A stretch of 64,000 nt of DNA, from NCBI GenBank assembly GCA_932294295.1, contig OW028585.1, positions 29,868,720-29,932,719 on the forward strand, given 5' to 3'. This document shows, in pieces, positions 45,285 to 58,275 of this stretch. The translations under genes were made by a program, and so were the position numbers. The notes beneath the pieces were generated by a model, which had not been told where the DNA came from, ran no database searches, and saw only the letters and a list, made by a program, of their open reading frames with translations. Every line of letters begins with the position of its first letter. Within the stretch, counting starts at the first letter, position 1. Source of the stretch: Alitta virens. Taxonomy: Eukaryota; Annelida; Polychaeta; Phyllodocida; Nereididae.

Positions 45285-48170
45285 GTAAACACTGTTTCTT
45301 TTACCGCTTTTAATCAAGTTTGTGCTGTTATTTCTGGGGAGGGGTCTAACACTCATGTGTGCAACTTGTCTCTTCGACACTTGAAAAAATAGTTCACCTA
45401 CTTTTAGGTGTCAGAGATATAAGCTTTGTTTTTAAATATATATGCGTGTCAAGGATTAATATATATATATGATTGTCTAGGCCTATACCATTGTCATGTA
45501 GGCTATGATAGTCCCATAGTTTCAGAGTCATATAGTCATAGCCAGGGGCATTATGACATTTACGCGTTTTGCCTGAAGGAGTATTTTCTTCAGATGAGTA
45601 AGTTATTTCGAGTAAAGGCAAACACTGATTTGAGTCACAGTGTCATTCGTGTGAAACAAGTAAACAGTTCTCACATACCAGTACAAAAATCAATGTGTAA
45701 AAATACTATTAAAAAGCGTTTAAATACATAATTTATGTCGTGGGATCCATAATTCTTAGAATTGTGTTAAAGTGACAATTTGTAAACACCAACAAATAAA
45801 AATAAATCTTTTTTGTCCATTTTTATTTCTTTGCAATACAGTTTAACCCCACAATAATTCAGACCACTCAATATTAAGACCACCTTTAATACCTTCACTT
45901 TAGGTCCAAAATACAGTTTCAGAATTAAGACCACCTCGATATTAAGACCGCTTCAATGATTTCAAATAGTGGTCTTAATTTTGAGGTTCCAATGTAGTTG
46001 AAATTGTGCCAAGTCAGTTATTGAAGTCTATGGATTTTTATATAACTTATAAGGTATATTAAACATAGGCTTATATATATCTTGTATATCAGATAATTGT
46101 AAACATGATAATAAAGCAATTACTGCAGATATTGATATTATAGCTAAAAGACTTCATCTTGATAGTTCTCAGCTAACTGTATAATATACACCATTTATCG
46201 TTAGAACTGTCTAATCTAATTAAGTAGAATTCTTGATTGGTTACTAACTAAGGATACGTCTTGATATATTAAGCTAATTGATAGGCCTAATTATTTAATT
46301 ATGTTCTGCATTACTGAGATAATTATTATTATTATATATATATATATAGGTAAATTTCCCTGACATGTATGAATTTACCGTATTTTCATGATTGGAAACT
46401 AGAGGTGTATCTCTTTTAGAGGTCGGGGCTGGAGTAGGTTATTGAAAATACATGTGCATCTTTTGCAACATGAAATTACTCTAATAAACGCCTCATTTAT
46501 AGACGCCGGGGTGAGATATGAATATGAGTATAATAATTTGAAAATCAAGAAAGTATCGTAATTTAGTAAATAAGAGATTTACTAATATTAATATAATAAA
46601 AATATTCGATTATTTCATATTTATGAAAATTAAAACAGATTATTGTAATTGAATAATTAAATAGCTATTATCAAATATGATTAAGATATTACATATATCA
46701 AATAATTTGATCAGATTTGATAAAAAATAATGCGTTATAACTAATTCTAAATTTTTTTGCACTTTTTGACCTTTGTGAAAAAAAAAACGGTGTCAACATG
46801 AATTATCTAAAATATGTCAAGATCAAATTGACGTTTGATCATTTATGTTTAATCATCCCGGATCTGATCGAACGTTTTGTTTGAGAGATCGATATGTGAT
46901 TGATTGGTTCTTGTGCATGCGTTACCTAGTTATCTTAAATACAGGTAAACACTGTTTAGCGGACTGTGCCCTGTTTTGCGGAATTCAATTGACACCCAAA
47001 AATTTTTTTTTGTTGATTGGAGGTTTGGTCAATTTATGTTTTATGAATCATAAAGTAGTCTTATATAGATTTATGAATATATTACTTATGATTAATATAA
47101 CTGCAAAAGTTCGTTTGTAAGAAAATTCACATCTTTTAAAATTATTATTCATAGAATTAACAATATATAGCATTAATGCAGTTCTCTTTAAAAATGGCTT
47201 CAGTATTAGGTCCACCTCACCATTAAGACCAGTACATTTTTCTCGTGGTCATAATATTGAGGTCTGATGTATTTACAACTAAATTCCAGCCTAGTATGGC
47301 GACCACTTTTAATTTAATAGAAGTCTGATAGTCAACCTGTTAATTTGACTGTATAGTAGCGAATTCAAATGTTTTTCACTCTGTGCAACCAAGCATGGAA
47401 TGCAAAGATGTAAATTTTCCCTTTTTTCCATGATTTATTTAGATTTCTTTTCACATGACAAAACATGTCATATATATTATTGTGATATAGGCCTAAATGT
47501 AATGACATTTCGCTCAAAATAATCATTTTATTAATATTTGCTTAAATTTTATGTAGTAAAACCTGATTAATATTGTTTATACAGTTGAAGCAATTTAGAT
47601 AATTCTAAGCAATCATTTTAAATATCCATTTTAGTTCAAACAAATTCTGATCATAATATTATGATTGCAAATATTTTAATCGATATTCTTCGATCACCTA
47701 ACCTTGATAATATTGAACTTAAAATCACATAAATCATAAAGATATTAAATTTCCATTATTACATACATTATAACTTATAAGTATAGTTTATATCTAATGG
47801 TTATAAGCGGATTAAAATCGATATGCTGAAAGCAATTAGTCAGTATTTTTATTGACAAGTACACAAATATTGATGTATATAGATTGCACTGATGTTATGT
47901 AAAATATTGTGACAAATAAAGTATGTACTTAGCCACAGCTTAAATACAGGGATTGGGTATTAGATGAGAGATTATTAACACTGCCTGTCAACATTGATTA
48001 TGCATAAATTGTGTGGAGTTTGTTGATAAACTGTTGCTATGGTGATATGATAGACCGATTGATTGGCTGGCTGGCTGACTGGCTGGCTGACTGACAGACT
48101 GACTGACAGACTTAAAGACTTAAGACTTAAATAACTAACCAAATAATATCTCTTTCTTTCTTTCCGTCAA
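45285..48170. other. Non-coding DNA, possibly first intron of the signal-peptide gene
   Basis: Very AT-rich. It holds units of the TTAAGACCACC family at about 45838-45995 and 47195-47270, and a TA microsatellite near 46334-46350. The phrase GTAAACACTGTTT occurs both at the exon donor (45285) and near 46945. No exon is recognised. Confidence 0.5.
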
Positions 48171-48346
48171 TGAATCAATCTATCTATCTATCTGTCTATC
48201 TATCTATCTGTCTATCTGTCTGTCTATCTGCCTGTCTATCTATCTATCTATCTATCCAACTATCTATCTATTTAACTATCTATCTATCTATCTATTTAAC
48301 TATACGTTACCTATCTATCTATCTATCCATCTATCCATCTACCTAT

Positions 48347-48378
<32 letters not shown>

Positions 48379-48394
48379 CTGTCTGTCTGTCTGT
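48055..48394 (+). repeat. CTGA then CTAT tetranucleotide arrays
   Basis: GGCTGGCTGACTGACTGACA-like units at 48055-48110, then an imperfect CTAT/CTGT array at 48176-48394. A plus-strand frame of YLSI repeats is a by-product. Confidence 0.95.
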
Positions 48395-48705
48395 CATTCA
48401 TACATGCACAAATTATGTATTGAAAATAAATCCCTCAGATATTTATAGACTTAGCTACTGAGCTAATTTTCGCACCTTTGGATCTACCAATCAATAAACT
48501 ACTCAAATACTGCAATTTCTGGTACATCTTTTTTTTTCTACCATTTTAAGTGCAAAACATCCCATGCCAAATGCACATTGATTTGTGAATCAGATAAATA
48601 AATTGCAGGACTAAGCATTAGTTATCAATGAAATGTGTTAACACCATTTATTATTTATTTTGTACTTTGTACTTTGTACTAAGTGTTCGTGGGTGTTCTT
48701 GTGAC

Positions 48706-48713
48706 GATAGATG

Positions 48714-48771
<58 letters not shown>

Positions 48772-48939
48772 CGGATAAATGAATAGATAGATAAATAGAT
48801 AGATAGATAAATATACAAATAGGTAAATAGATAAATAGGTAGATAAATAGATAAATAGGTAAATAGATAAATAGACAGAATTAGATAGATAATAAATAGA
48901 TAGATAGATAAATAGATCTTTTGATAAATAGATAGATCA
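48706..48939 (-). repeat. GATA tetranucleotide array (CTAT on the minus strand)
   Basis: Perfect GATA units at about 48716-48770, then increasingly AAATAGAT-like variants. Orientation is opposite to the array 300 bp upstream. Confidence 0.95.
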
Positions 48940-49867
48940 ATGTATAGCAATACAATATAATGTATTTTAACGGCATATTTATTTTCGATTAGAAGCCTGG
49001 GCGGAGCGATCATTTTCTAGTAAAATCTCAAATAAGCCAGTTGCCATGGTTACAAATTTGTAGACGTGTGAGATATGTAATACCAGGTTTCTAACCAAAT
49101 ATAATAGGCCTTGTCATATTAATCAAACAATCATTATGGATAAATGTGGCCGTGTAAGAGGGGTTTCCGTTCAATAGAGGGTGAAATGAATGCAAAGTCA
49201 GTTTTGGGGGTGTTTGAATACAGTATAGTGACCGTTTTGAAGTTTTTGAAGTTTTTTGAAGTTTTTTTATTCACTTGATGGACATTTACATACATAATAC
49301 AATTGTAATGACAATAATGATTAGACCAAGTCTATCAACCACCAAGTAGGGACACAAGTGAGTTTTTAAAAAAAAATTATCTTGAAAGTTGGTCCCTTAA
49401 ATTAATTATAAAATATAAATAAAATTACCAAGTATTTAATTTACAGTAGTGGGTCGCTCTATGCAGGTGGCCATTATATGACAGTTATGGCTGTCAATAA
49501 CCTGCCAAAAATGATAAATCATAATAATTATTATTATGGAAAAGACATTTTGTAACCTTTATGATATTATGTTTTATAAGTGTATTATTATAGCATGTTG
49601 GGCAGAGTACAGCTAGTCGACCTTTGACCTTTTACCCCCTACCCCTGGGGAAGATGTTGTTGAGCGGTGAAGAGGGGGTTATATAGGCCAAGCTGACCTA
49701 GTGGGGTTTTCTTAATCACCCCAGGGTGCCATATTTGCTTAACTACCCCTTGTCAGATTATATGGCTGAGATAAAGAGTGGTTTCACCTGCTCAGGTGAA
49801 TACTCAAGCTATCTGCTATAATGCAAGGTTGAATGGTGGATATATATGATATATATTATAAAGAGGG

Positions 49868-50265
49868 ATCAGTCTGTCAGTCAGCTAGTCAGTCGGGCAG
49901 TCCATAAATTAATCAGTCAGTCAGTCTGTCTGTAAATGAATTAATCAATCTGTCAGTCATTCAGCCAGCCAGTCAGCCAGCCAGTCAGTCAGCCAGTCAG
50001 TCAGTCAGTCAATGAATAAATGAATGAATGAATCGATCAGTCAGTCTATTAGTCAGTCAGTCAGCTAGTCAGTCATTCTATCTATCTATCCATCTATCTG
50101 TTTATCCATCCATCTATCTATCTATCTATCCATCTGTCTATCTATATCCATCTATCTATCTATCCATCTATCTGTCTTTCTATCTATCTATCTGTCTATC
50201 GGTCTATCTATCCATCTATCTATCTATCTATCTGTCTATCTGTCTATCTATCTATCTACCTATCT
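49868..50265 (+). repeat. CAGT array merging into CTAT array
   Basis: CAGT/CAGC units at 49868-50074 pass directly into CTAT/CTGT/CCAT units at 50075-50265. Confidence 0.95.
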
Positions 50266-50606
50266 GATTTATTAGTCCAAACTAATGGATTACACAATTT
50301 CTGGAATTGTTAATTAAATCAGTTCGTTTTCCTGCACTTAATTAATATGTTTCTTCCTGACAACAAATCCTTCTTTCTTAATTCTTCCTCGACTATAGTC
50401 AAGTGTTTATCCCACATCTTCTAGTGTTCTGTATTTTGTCATATTGTGTTTTTCTGTAATTTTATCGGATGTAGCTTTTCTTATATCTCAATTCGTTGTA
50501 ATTGTGAACATTTGATATCTATATATGACGTCATAAGAAAGAATGTTATCACAAACAAGAGATTATTTTAACATATTTAGTAGTTTACACTTCCTGAGAG
50601 TAGAGG

Positions 50607-50850
50607 TCTATCCATCTGTCCATCTGTCTATCTATATATCCATCCATCTATCTATCGATCTGTCTATCTATCTATATATCTTTCTGTCTATCCATCCATC
50701 TATCTATCTGTCTGTCTATCCATCCATCTATCTATCTAACTATCTATCTATCTGTCTGTCTATATGTCTGTCTGTCTATCCATCCATCGATCTATCAATC
50801 TCTCTATCTATCTATCTATCTATCTATCTAACTATCTATCTATCATCTAT
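50607..50850 (+). repeat. CTAT tetranucleotide array
   Basis: Imperfect CTAT/CCAT/CTGT units over about 240 bp. Confidence 0.95.
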
Positions 50851-51284
50851 GTGTTATATTAATATACTGTGAAAATTGCAAAAATACAAATATACTAGTG
50901 CATTGAAATCCAATATTTTAAGTGTAATACATCAGTCAGAAGTGTGGGAATTTTACAAATCTTTGAGAATTGTTCAGACATATGTCACCTGAGAAATTCA
51001 AGAATTCTGTAATTGCAGAAATGTTATATCGTGTTTGGGGAATTTTGAGATTGCAGAAAAAGCCCCCAAAATCCACATAAGGCCCCAAAAATAACTATAA
51101 GCACATTTTGTCGAAGCGTCGCAATGCATTGTGGGATAATGGGGCATAATTGCATTGTTTAATGGGGCGTTTGAAGAGAGAAAATATGGGGTTTTAAATT
51201 TCTTGTGTGGAATTACCCCATGGGGTAAATGTGACATTTACTTACTGAGGTAAAAAGTTTAGAATATAGGTACAGTGCAAGCCC

Positions 51285-51480
51285 TATTGTAAGGCCACCT
51301 CACTATTAAGACTATCCCACTATAACGACCACCTCTGTATTATGACCACCTCACTATTAAGACCACCTCCCTATAAAGGCCACCTCAATATTAAGACCAC
51401 TTCGCTTTTGATATTTTTTCTCTAACTATTGTTAGATGAAATAATCCTTTATCTTATCTTATCTTATCTTATCTTATCAG
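51285..51480 (+). repeat. GACCACCTCACTATTAA array and CTTAT run
   Basis: About seven imperfect 17-18 bp units (51285-51405), then a CTTAT pentamer run of five copies (51448-51478). The CTTAT run follows GATGAAATAATCC and looks like the tail of a non-LTR element. Confidence 0.85.
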
Positions 51481-51729
51481 TGAATTGTCTTAAAATGTAG
51501 GTAATCTTAATATTGCTTCTACTATTGGGGTTTCTACTTTATCGTACTAGGATAAATATTATATCATATTTCAAATATATATGACTATTGTTAGATATGA
51601 ATTGTGTAACATTAAACTGTACCATACCAACCTTGAGTCTTTCTCAACTGTCAGGTATCCAATATGAGTAATAAGGCAACCTTTCTGATGATATGGTTAA
51701 CCACAGTAGCTTAGGTTTAACCCTCACTC

Positions 51730-51862
51730 GAGCTGTGGTTTGGGAGCCATCTCAGCTTTCTACAAATTCAACGGTGCTGTGGTTTTGGATTTGAACTCGA
51801 GACCCCTGAAGCCAGTATAGTTCTAAACACCCTAACCACTAAACCATTGTTGAGAAACATTT
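51730..51862 (-). mobile_element. tRNA-derived SINE fragment
   Basis: On the minus strand TTTAGTGGTTAGGGTG (A-box-like) is followed about 30 bases later by GAGTTCAAATCC (B-box-like). That is the polymerase III promoter of a tRNA-derived SINE. A full tRNA cloverleaf is not supported. Confidence 0.6.
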
Positions 51863-51908
51863 GATGAATTAAATACCATAATGATATTATCACTATCAGT
51901 CATTTTAT

Positions 51909-52293
51909 TTAAAGCTGCACTGTCTGTCAAATTTCTGATTTTGTAATACTCAATCACCCAGTTCATGAATTACCTTTATTAATCAAGGCACACTAAATTT
52001 GTGTGATCTAATGATTTTATCAGATATTAATTACTAAAAAAAATTAATAATACATTGAGAGAAAATCCAGACCAAAACATTGGAAACAAAATGGAAATGA
52101 CATCATCACCAATGTTTAGTATTGTGACGTCATCACTGGGTTTGTTGACATGAAAAACTAATATTTATATTATTTATTGTAAATTGTTGACCAAAATCGG
52201 CATTTAATTGTAAAATATATAAGTAAACAAGAAGGCAGTATTGATTTATATCATTATTTTAATGTGCAAATTTGACAGATAGTGCACCTTTAA
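51909..52293 (+). mobile_element. TTAA-flanked MITE (piggyBac-like), copy 3
   Basis: TTAA at 51909-51912 and 52290-52293. Terminal repeats AGCTGCACTGTCTGTCAAAT and, inverted, AGGTGCACTATCTGTCAAAT: 18 of 20 bases match. The best-preserved member and the family reference; 385 bp, non-coding. Confidence 0.9.
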
Positions 52294-52764
52294 TTGTCAA
52301 TTTGAATAAAAGCAGTGTTTGTTTTTGTAATATCTTTTTTTTACGTTGAAGCAAAGTTACACCAATAATACAACACTTTGAAATAGTGTATACCCAGGCG
52401 TTTATTCGAGTAAATAGGGCAATGAATTTCCCCCTCTGACTCACAGCACCACAGCATGCTGTTGAGTGGTTGTTGATGCTTTTTGCCAGGTCATCAAAAT
52501 CACTGACTAGAACCATGGAGTCACTATACAATAGTGACTCCATGCTAGAACGGTCAAATTGCTCCAATTTAGGCCGAATGATAAAAGGTCCATGAAAAAA
52601 GGCATCATTAAAATCCCCGAAGCATGTGGAGCATTACTACATGGCATTGACTGAATTACATGAGATTGCATTATATAACATGATATTACTACAGTACTGT
52701 TGTAAAAAATATTATATTACCCAATCGCGGTCAATTTGGAACTTTTTTCATTGATGTTTTTCAT

Positions 52765-53358
52765 TACATTGGAACCCCACAATTAAGACCACTATTTGGA
52801 GTCATTGAAGTGGTCTTAATATCGAGGTGCACTTAATTTTGGAACTGTATTAAATGTATGATAAGATTAATGACTTGGTCTGAAAATTGAGATGGTCTTA
52901 AAATTGGGTGGTCTAATTTTGGAATTCTATCGTATAGATAGATAGATGGATAGATATGGATAGATGGTTAGATAGATAGATGGATAGATATGGATAGCTG
53001 GTTAGATAGATAGATGGATAGATATGGATAGATGGTTAGATAGATAGATGGTTAGATAGATAGATGGATAGATAGATAGATGGATAGATATGGATAGATG
53101 GTTAGATAGATGGATAGATAGATAGACAGATAGATAGATAGACAGACAGATACATAGACAGACAGATACATAGATAGGATAGATAGGATAGATAGATAGA
53201 TGGAAAGATGGATAGATAGATGGATAGATAGATGGAAAGATAGATAGAATAGATTAGATAGATGGATAGAAGGCTAGATAGATAGATAAATAGATAGATG
53301 GATAGATAAGTAGATAGATAAATAAATAGATAGATAGATAGATGGATAGATAGATGGA
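52765..53358 (-). repeat. TTAAGACCACC units followed by GATA array
   Basis: Units of the 17-bp family in both orientations at 52765-52925, then an imperfect GATA/GGATAGAT array at 52933-53358. Confidence 0.9.
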
Positions 53359-53935
53359 CCAAAACGGCCTGATGCACCAAACTGACCTGTATATTAAATA
53401 TTCATTTAGCTCATGAACATGATCAATGTATTACGACTTGACAATGAATATACTCCTAAAATTTAGAGAGGAAGTTATTTCATAGCATTTATGAATTATT
53501 AAGAAAGGAAATACAATAATAACTAACTTACTTATCATTATATTTATTTCATTGCCAGTTAGAAAAAGTTCTGTGAAAAAATGCTTTGTCCTTGAAGTAA
53601 ATCATATCAAGTGAATAACCATATATAATATATATATATAGATTATTTGCTTACGTGAATTTTATGTCTATTGAATGCTAATAGCTGCAGTTTTTTTGAC
53701 TGTATTTATCATGAGGATTTTTCATAATCATAAGGGCCTATAATATGCCATGCATATTCTATGGACTAATGTATATACATGATATATATTTCGTATATTA
53801 GACTAGACATGAGATTAATAGCTTTTCATGCACAATGCATGTAAAGGTATTGTCCTACATGATAATGAATTCGTGCGTCTATAAATAGAACAAGAATGCT
53901 GTTAGGAACAAAAGAAATAATGTTTCAGACAAAAG
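53359..53935. other. AT-rich DNA, nothing recognised
   Basis: No exon, tandem repeat or inverted repeat of note apart from a short TA run near 53629-53640. Confidence 0.5.
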
Positions 53936-53939
53936 AACT

Positions 53940-54195
53940 GAAACCTCTCTATTAAGACCGACCTATAGTGCACATTTGATGGTCTTTATAGTGAGGTTGT
54001 CTTGATAATGTAATTCATACTATGCAACATTTTGGTTTTAATTGTGAGGTGGTCTTAAGAATGAGGGGGTCTTATTAGTGAGGTGGTCTTAATAGTTAAG
54101 TGGTTTTAATAGTGAGGGGTTCTTCATAGTGAGGTGATCTTAATAATGAGGTGGTCGTAATAGTAACATGGTCTTAATAGTGAGGTGGTCAGTAT
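53940..54195 (-). repeat. Array of the 17-bp GAGGTGGTCTTAATAGT family
   Basis: About a dozen imperfect units on the plus strand as GAGGTGGTCTTAATAGT, the reverse complement of the 51285 array. Confidence 0.9.
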
Positions 54196-54462
54196 ATATA
54201 TTACTATAAGGTATTTTTAAAAGTAAACCTTCGTTATGGTATATATACTATAATAGTATTTTACTATTTTTGCATAAATCTTTTTCTGAGTGACGTATTA
54301 TGCGATGCACTGAAATACATTTTTGTTTTTCTGAATCGTCTATGGATCTATTGTCAAAATGATCAAAGCGAGGCTCTGGGATTGATTACATAATGTCACG
54401 CAATATAGTCTCGCCTACCTATCGCTGTTCGCGAGAACATTTGTGATATAGTTGTATTTTTA

Positions 54463-54880
54463 TCTCCTCTCCTCTCCTCTCCTCTCCTCTCCTCTCCTCT
54501 CCTCTCCTCTCCTCTCCTCTCCTCTCCTCTCCTCTCCTCTCCTCTCCTCTCCTCTCCTCTCCTCTCCTCTCCTCTCCTCTCCTCTCCTCTCCTCGCCTCT
54601 CCTCTCCTCTCCTCGCCTCGCCTCGCCTCTCCTCTCCTCTCCTCTCCTCTCCTCTCCTCTCCTCTCCTCTCCTCTCCTCTCCTCTCCTCTCCTCTCCTGG
54701 CCTCTCCTCTCCTCTCCTCTCCTCGCCTCTCCTCTCCTCTCCTCTCCTCTCCTCTCCTCTCCTCTCCTCTCCTCTCCTCTCCTCTCCTCTCCTCTCCTCT
54801 CCTCTCCTCTCCTCTCCTCTCCTCTCCTCAACTCTCCTCTCCTCAACTCTCCTCTCCTCAACTCTCCTCAACTCAACTCA
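54463..54880 (+). repeat. CCTCT pentanucleotide array, 418 bp
   Basis: Pure pyrimidine on the plus strand except for CCTCG, CCTGG and CCTCAA variants. Strict purine/pyrimidine asymmetry makes triplex (H-DNA) formation plausible. The long RRGEE and LLSSP frames are artefacts. Confidence 0.98.
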
Positions 54881-56225
54881 ATAATGAATATTTCATCATT
54901 GATGCATGTTAGATCGACTATGCTGGGGCCTCATGGTCGAAGTGCACATAGTCAAAAAATCAATAGTCATTAATTAAGTGCTGTAGTCTAGTGGTCCATT
55001 AAGTTTACAAGAGAATACCTGGGTCTACCATGTTTTGTTTATTTTATATCGTAAAAACGTGTAGTTTAACATGTTGGTAGAAATTGTGTAAGAATAAATT
55101 TAGGGTAATTTGATTTAAAAAATTAATGGCAGAGGTAAAGATGAGTTTACAGTGTTAGTACAGTATTAGAAGGGATTAGAATATTTTGCTAAATGATCAT
55201 AGAAGAATTAGATGTAACATATTTGATGGCAGGTAAAAAATATTAGGTAGATAGGCCATTTTTTTAGATTTTTCGCAGAATGATGTATGTAGAAATATGG
55301 AAAATAATAGCAGGAAAAAAAGGACGTTATGAGAAAATGATACACATACTCCGCTAGACATGCAATTTAATATTTTAATGTACACATGAAACGTTATTGG
55401 TAATATATACCTATCAAAAGTGGCGAAAGATATTTAATACCATGATTTTTTTTTGGATTTTTTTTTTTTAAACTTTATTCAACTTGATAAGAAATGTTTA
55501 AAAAATTAACTGACTAAACTAAAAGTCGTATGAAATTGACACTCTAGTACTTTGAACCTTGTTGTTTAATGGCAGTTTATTTTACATTCATAAGTGAAAC
55601 TTTAGTACAAAAAATCTTCCATAAATTAACCTAGATTTTTTAATAACTTCGTGATATTGATAGGTAATATTAATTTTTAGAAAAAAAAATTTTCACACTT
55701 CACTATTAATATTTTTGGTGTAGTCTGAAAATATAAAGCTATATAACATTATATTATTATTAAATCGTATTAATTTTTATATTAAATGTTATTAATTGTT
55801 TTGTTCCCTTGTAATATTTTCTGATTTTGTGCACAGCTCTTAAAGGCAACTTTTAGTCACTTTTGAAAATTTATAAATATTTTCAAATCTCACATAAACC
55901 CCGTTCTCGTTTAGACGCCTGGGTAAGACCCTCCTGTAGAATAATAGAAGCTCTTGGTGGTAATCAAATAAATTCGGTAATCAGTCTATAGACCTGTTCA
56001 GGTCTGTTCGCTAGACTTCGATCAATATGGATTTTTCACACTTGAAAAGTTGGCAGCTTCTAGTCCTAAAAATAGATCTATGGTTGTGCCGATCTAGTGT
56101 ATATATTCTATGGACACAGGTGGAATAAACAACTGTAGGATATTATTAGTTTGTCTTTGTAACATTTCATCGTTTAATTTATATAATTATCTATTTTACT
56201 TATTAATTAAGGAATGTATTTATTC

Positions 56226-56262
<37 letters not shown>

Positions 56263-56400
56263 TATAAGGTTTTATTAGTATGTCTACCAGTAGCACATTT
56301 ACGATTTGCACTGAGTATAAAAGCAAACCTTTTTGTTTTTCATTAAATAAGCTATTTTTGTGTGCAATTACCTTTGATTTATTTTTGTGATAAAATAATA
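54881..56400. other. AT-rich DNA, nothing recognised
   Basis: Homopolymer T and A runs (about 55448-55470 and 55681) and a TA microsatellite at 56230-56262. No exon is recognised. Confidence 0.5.
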
Positions 56401-56404
56401 TTTT

Positions 56405-56790
56405 GTACGCTTATGTTGAGGTGGTTTTAATAGTGAAATGATCTTAATATTGAGGTGGTCGTAATAGAGAGGTGATCTTAATAGTGAGGTGGGCGTAATA
56501 GAGAGGTGATCTTAATAGTGAGGTGGTCGTATTAGAGAGGTGATCTTAATAGAGAGGTGATCTTAATAGAGAGGTGGTCTTAATATTGAGGCGGACTTAA
56601 TAGTGAGGCGTTCTTAATAGTAAGGTCTTAATAGTAAGGGGATCTTAATAGTGAGGTTGTCTTAATAGTGAATTGGTCTTTATAGTGAAGTGTTCTTAAT
56701 AGTGAGATGGTCTTGATAGTGAGATGGCCAAATAGTGAGGTGGTCTTAATAGTGAAGTGGTCTTCATAGTGAGGTGGCCTTGTAATGGGA
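56405..56790 (-). repeat. Array of the 17-bp GAGGTGGTCTTAATAGT family
   Basis: About 20 imperfect units including GAGAGGTGATCTTAATA variants that form local sub-repeats (56455-56580). The longest array of this family in the window. Confidence 0.9.
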
Positions 56791-57214
56791 TTCCACTTCT
56801 GTCTACCTTTGTCATATAATCATTGATTATGATATTATGATGTAACAACCGGCTAAATGAATACCGTCTTCACTCTATTTATCATATTGACACTGGGCAT
56901 TTATTTAATTATTATTTTTAACATATCAATCAAACATGATTATCAAGACTAAATGCAATATCATTGATAAAAATATATTCATCTATTTTATTTCCCTGTA
57001 CCTCAGCGTTTAAACGAGACAATTCCCATAAATTCAGTCCTCGCTTGTGATCGAATGAATACGGTATAATTGGCAGTGATCACTGTATGAAGATCCCATC
57101 AGCTTGAATTAGATTATCCCAGCATAGGCTGAGATTAATATTGGAGATCGATAATTGATCTGAAGCCACATAATACTGTATTGATAGAGATTGCATGATG
57201 CTGTACAGGTTGAT

Positions 57215-57487
57215 GTCAGTCAGTCAGTCACTTAGTCAGTCAGTGAAATATGACTGATTTATGGTAATTACTAACTAGCCAGTCAGTCAGTTGTTATTTA
57301 CATGATAATTAGTCATTCAATTGATCAGCCAGTCAGCCAATCAGTAAGTCAGTTAGTCAATCTGTCAGTCAGTCAGTATTGTTTTTCCATAATAGTCATT
57401 CCAGTCATTGAGATAGTCAGCCAGTCAGTATGATAGTCAGTCAGTAAGCCAGGTCAAAGTTAGTCAGTCAGTCAGTCAGTCAGCCAG
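57215..57487 (+). repeat. CAGT tetranucleotide clusters
   Basis: Four blocks of CAGT units separated by unique sequence. Confidence 0.9.
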
Positions 57488-57959
57488 ATTATTGTTATTA
57501 TAACGAACCTTGGCAATAACAAATAATTGAAGTCAGTCTCCCTAATAGTATGTTATTTGCTGGTCAAACTGTAACTGCTAAAACTGTAGTGTATCAAGTG
57601 CCTAGAATCAAGTAGTTTAGAATTGCTCCAAATATTCAAACACTTTTTTCCCAATGACAGCCACAAGATTTATTTAGATAGAGGCCAAAAAACTGCAGTC
57701 TGTATTCCGAATGTGCATAAATTTATATCTTGGGAGTGTTGAATGCAGTTGGCTTCCATATCAGATGACAGTTGAACAAGTCCTAATAAAACTACACAAA
57801 GAAAAAATGGAGAAAATCTAAACCAAAACAAAAAGCAACAGTTCTTTTTTATTTTTCCTGTTTTCTCTCATTGAATTGGGAGTCAGTTTTTTAAAGAGGA
57901 GCTTTCAGAGGAAGACCAGGGTATCTCACTTTTATTGGAAGAAGGTTGAAATACTGCTA

Positions 57960-58195
57960 GCTCCCCAGTAATTCGGTGGGCTTCCAACCGCTGGGTCCCA
58001 GGATCGATTCCCGGTCGAGCCTATGTTGGATGGCTGTTTCATCCTTCGTCTCATTGCCATGGTCTCTGCCGGTCCTAATTAGCCCATCAGGTGCAGAAAT
58101 ACAGGACATAACCCACCCACCACCCTGCCTGTCCTAATTAGCCCATCAGGTGCAGAAATACAGGACTTAAAGCCCTAATCACCCCACCCTAGTAA
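57960..58195 (+). mobile_element. SINE-like repeat with internal 66-bp duplication
   Basis: GGATCGATTCCCGGTC near 58001 resembles a B box. A segment with CCTAATTAGCCCATCAGG occurs twice, at about 58073 and 58132. Boundaries are uncertain. Confidence 0.5.
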
Positions 58196-58275
58196 TTCAA
58201 TACTCTTCATATTATAGAACTTGGCTTTATCATTGTTGGTAGAAATGCATGATTGAATACCAATTGATGTTGTAA

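Noticed and set aside
48170..53380. YLSI/SIYL repeat frames on both strands
   Set aside because: Translations of CTAT/GATA arrays.
54419..54973. Long RRGEE and LLSSP frames on both strands (also at 62580-62865)
   Set aside because: They are translations of a pentanucleotide array; any frame through it stays open.
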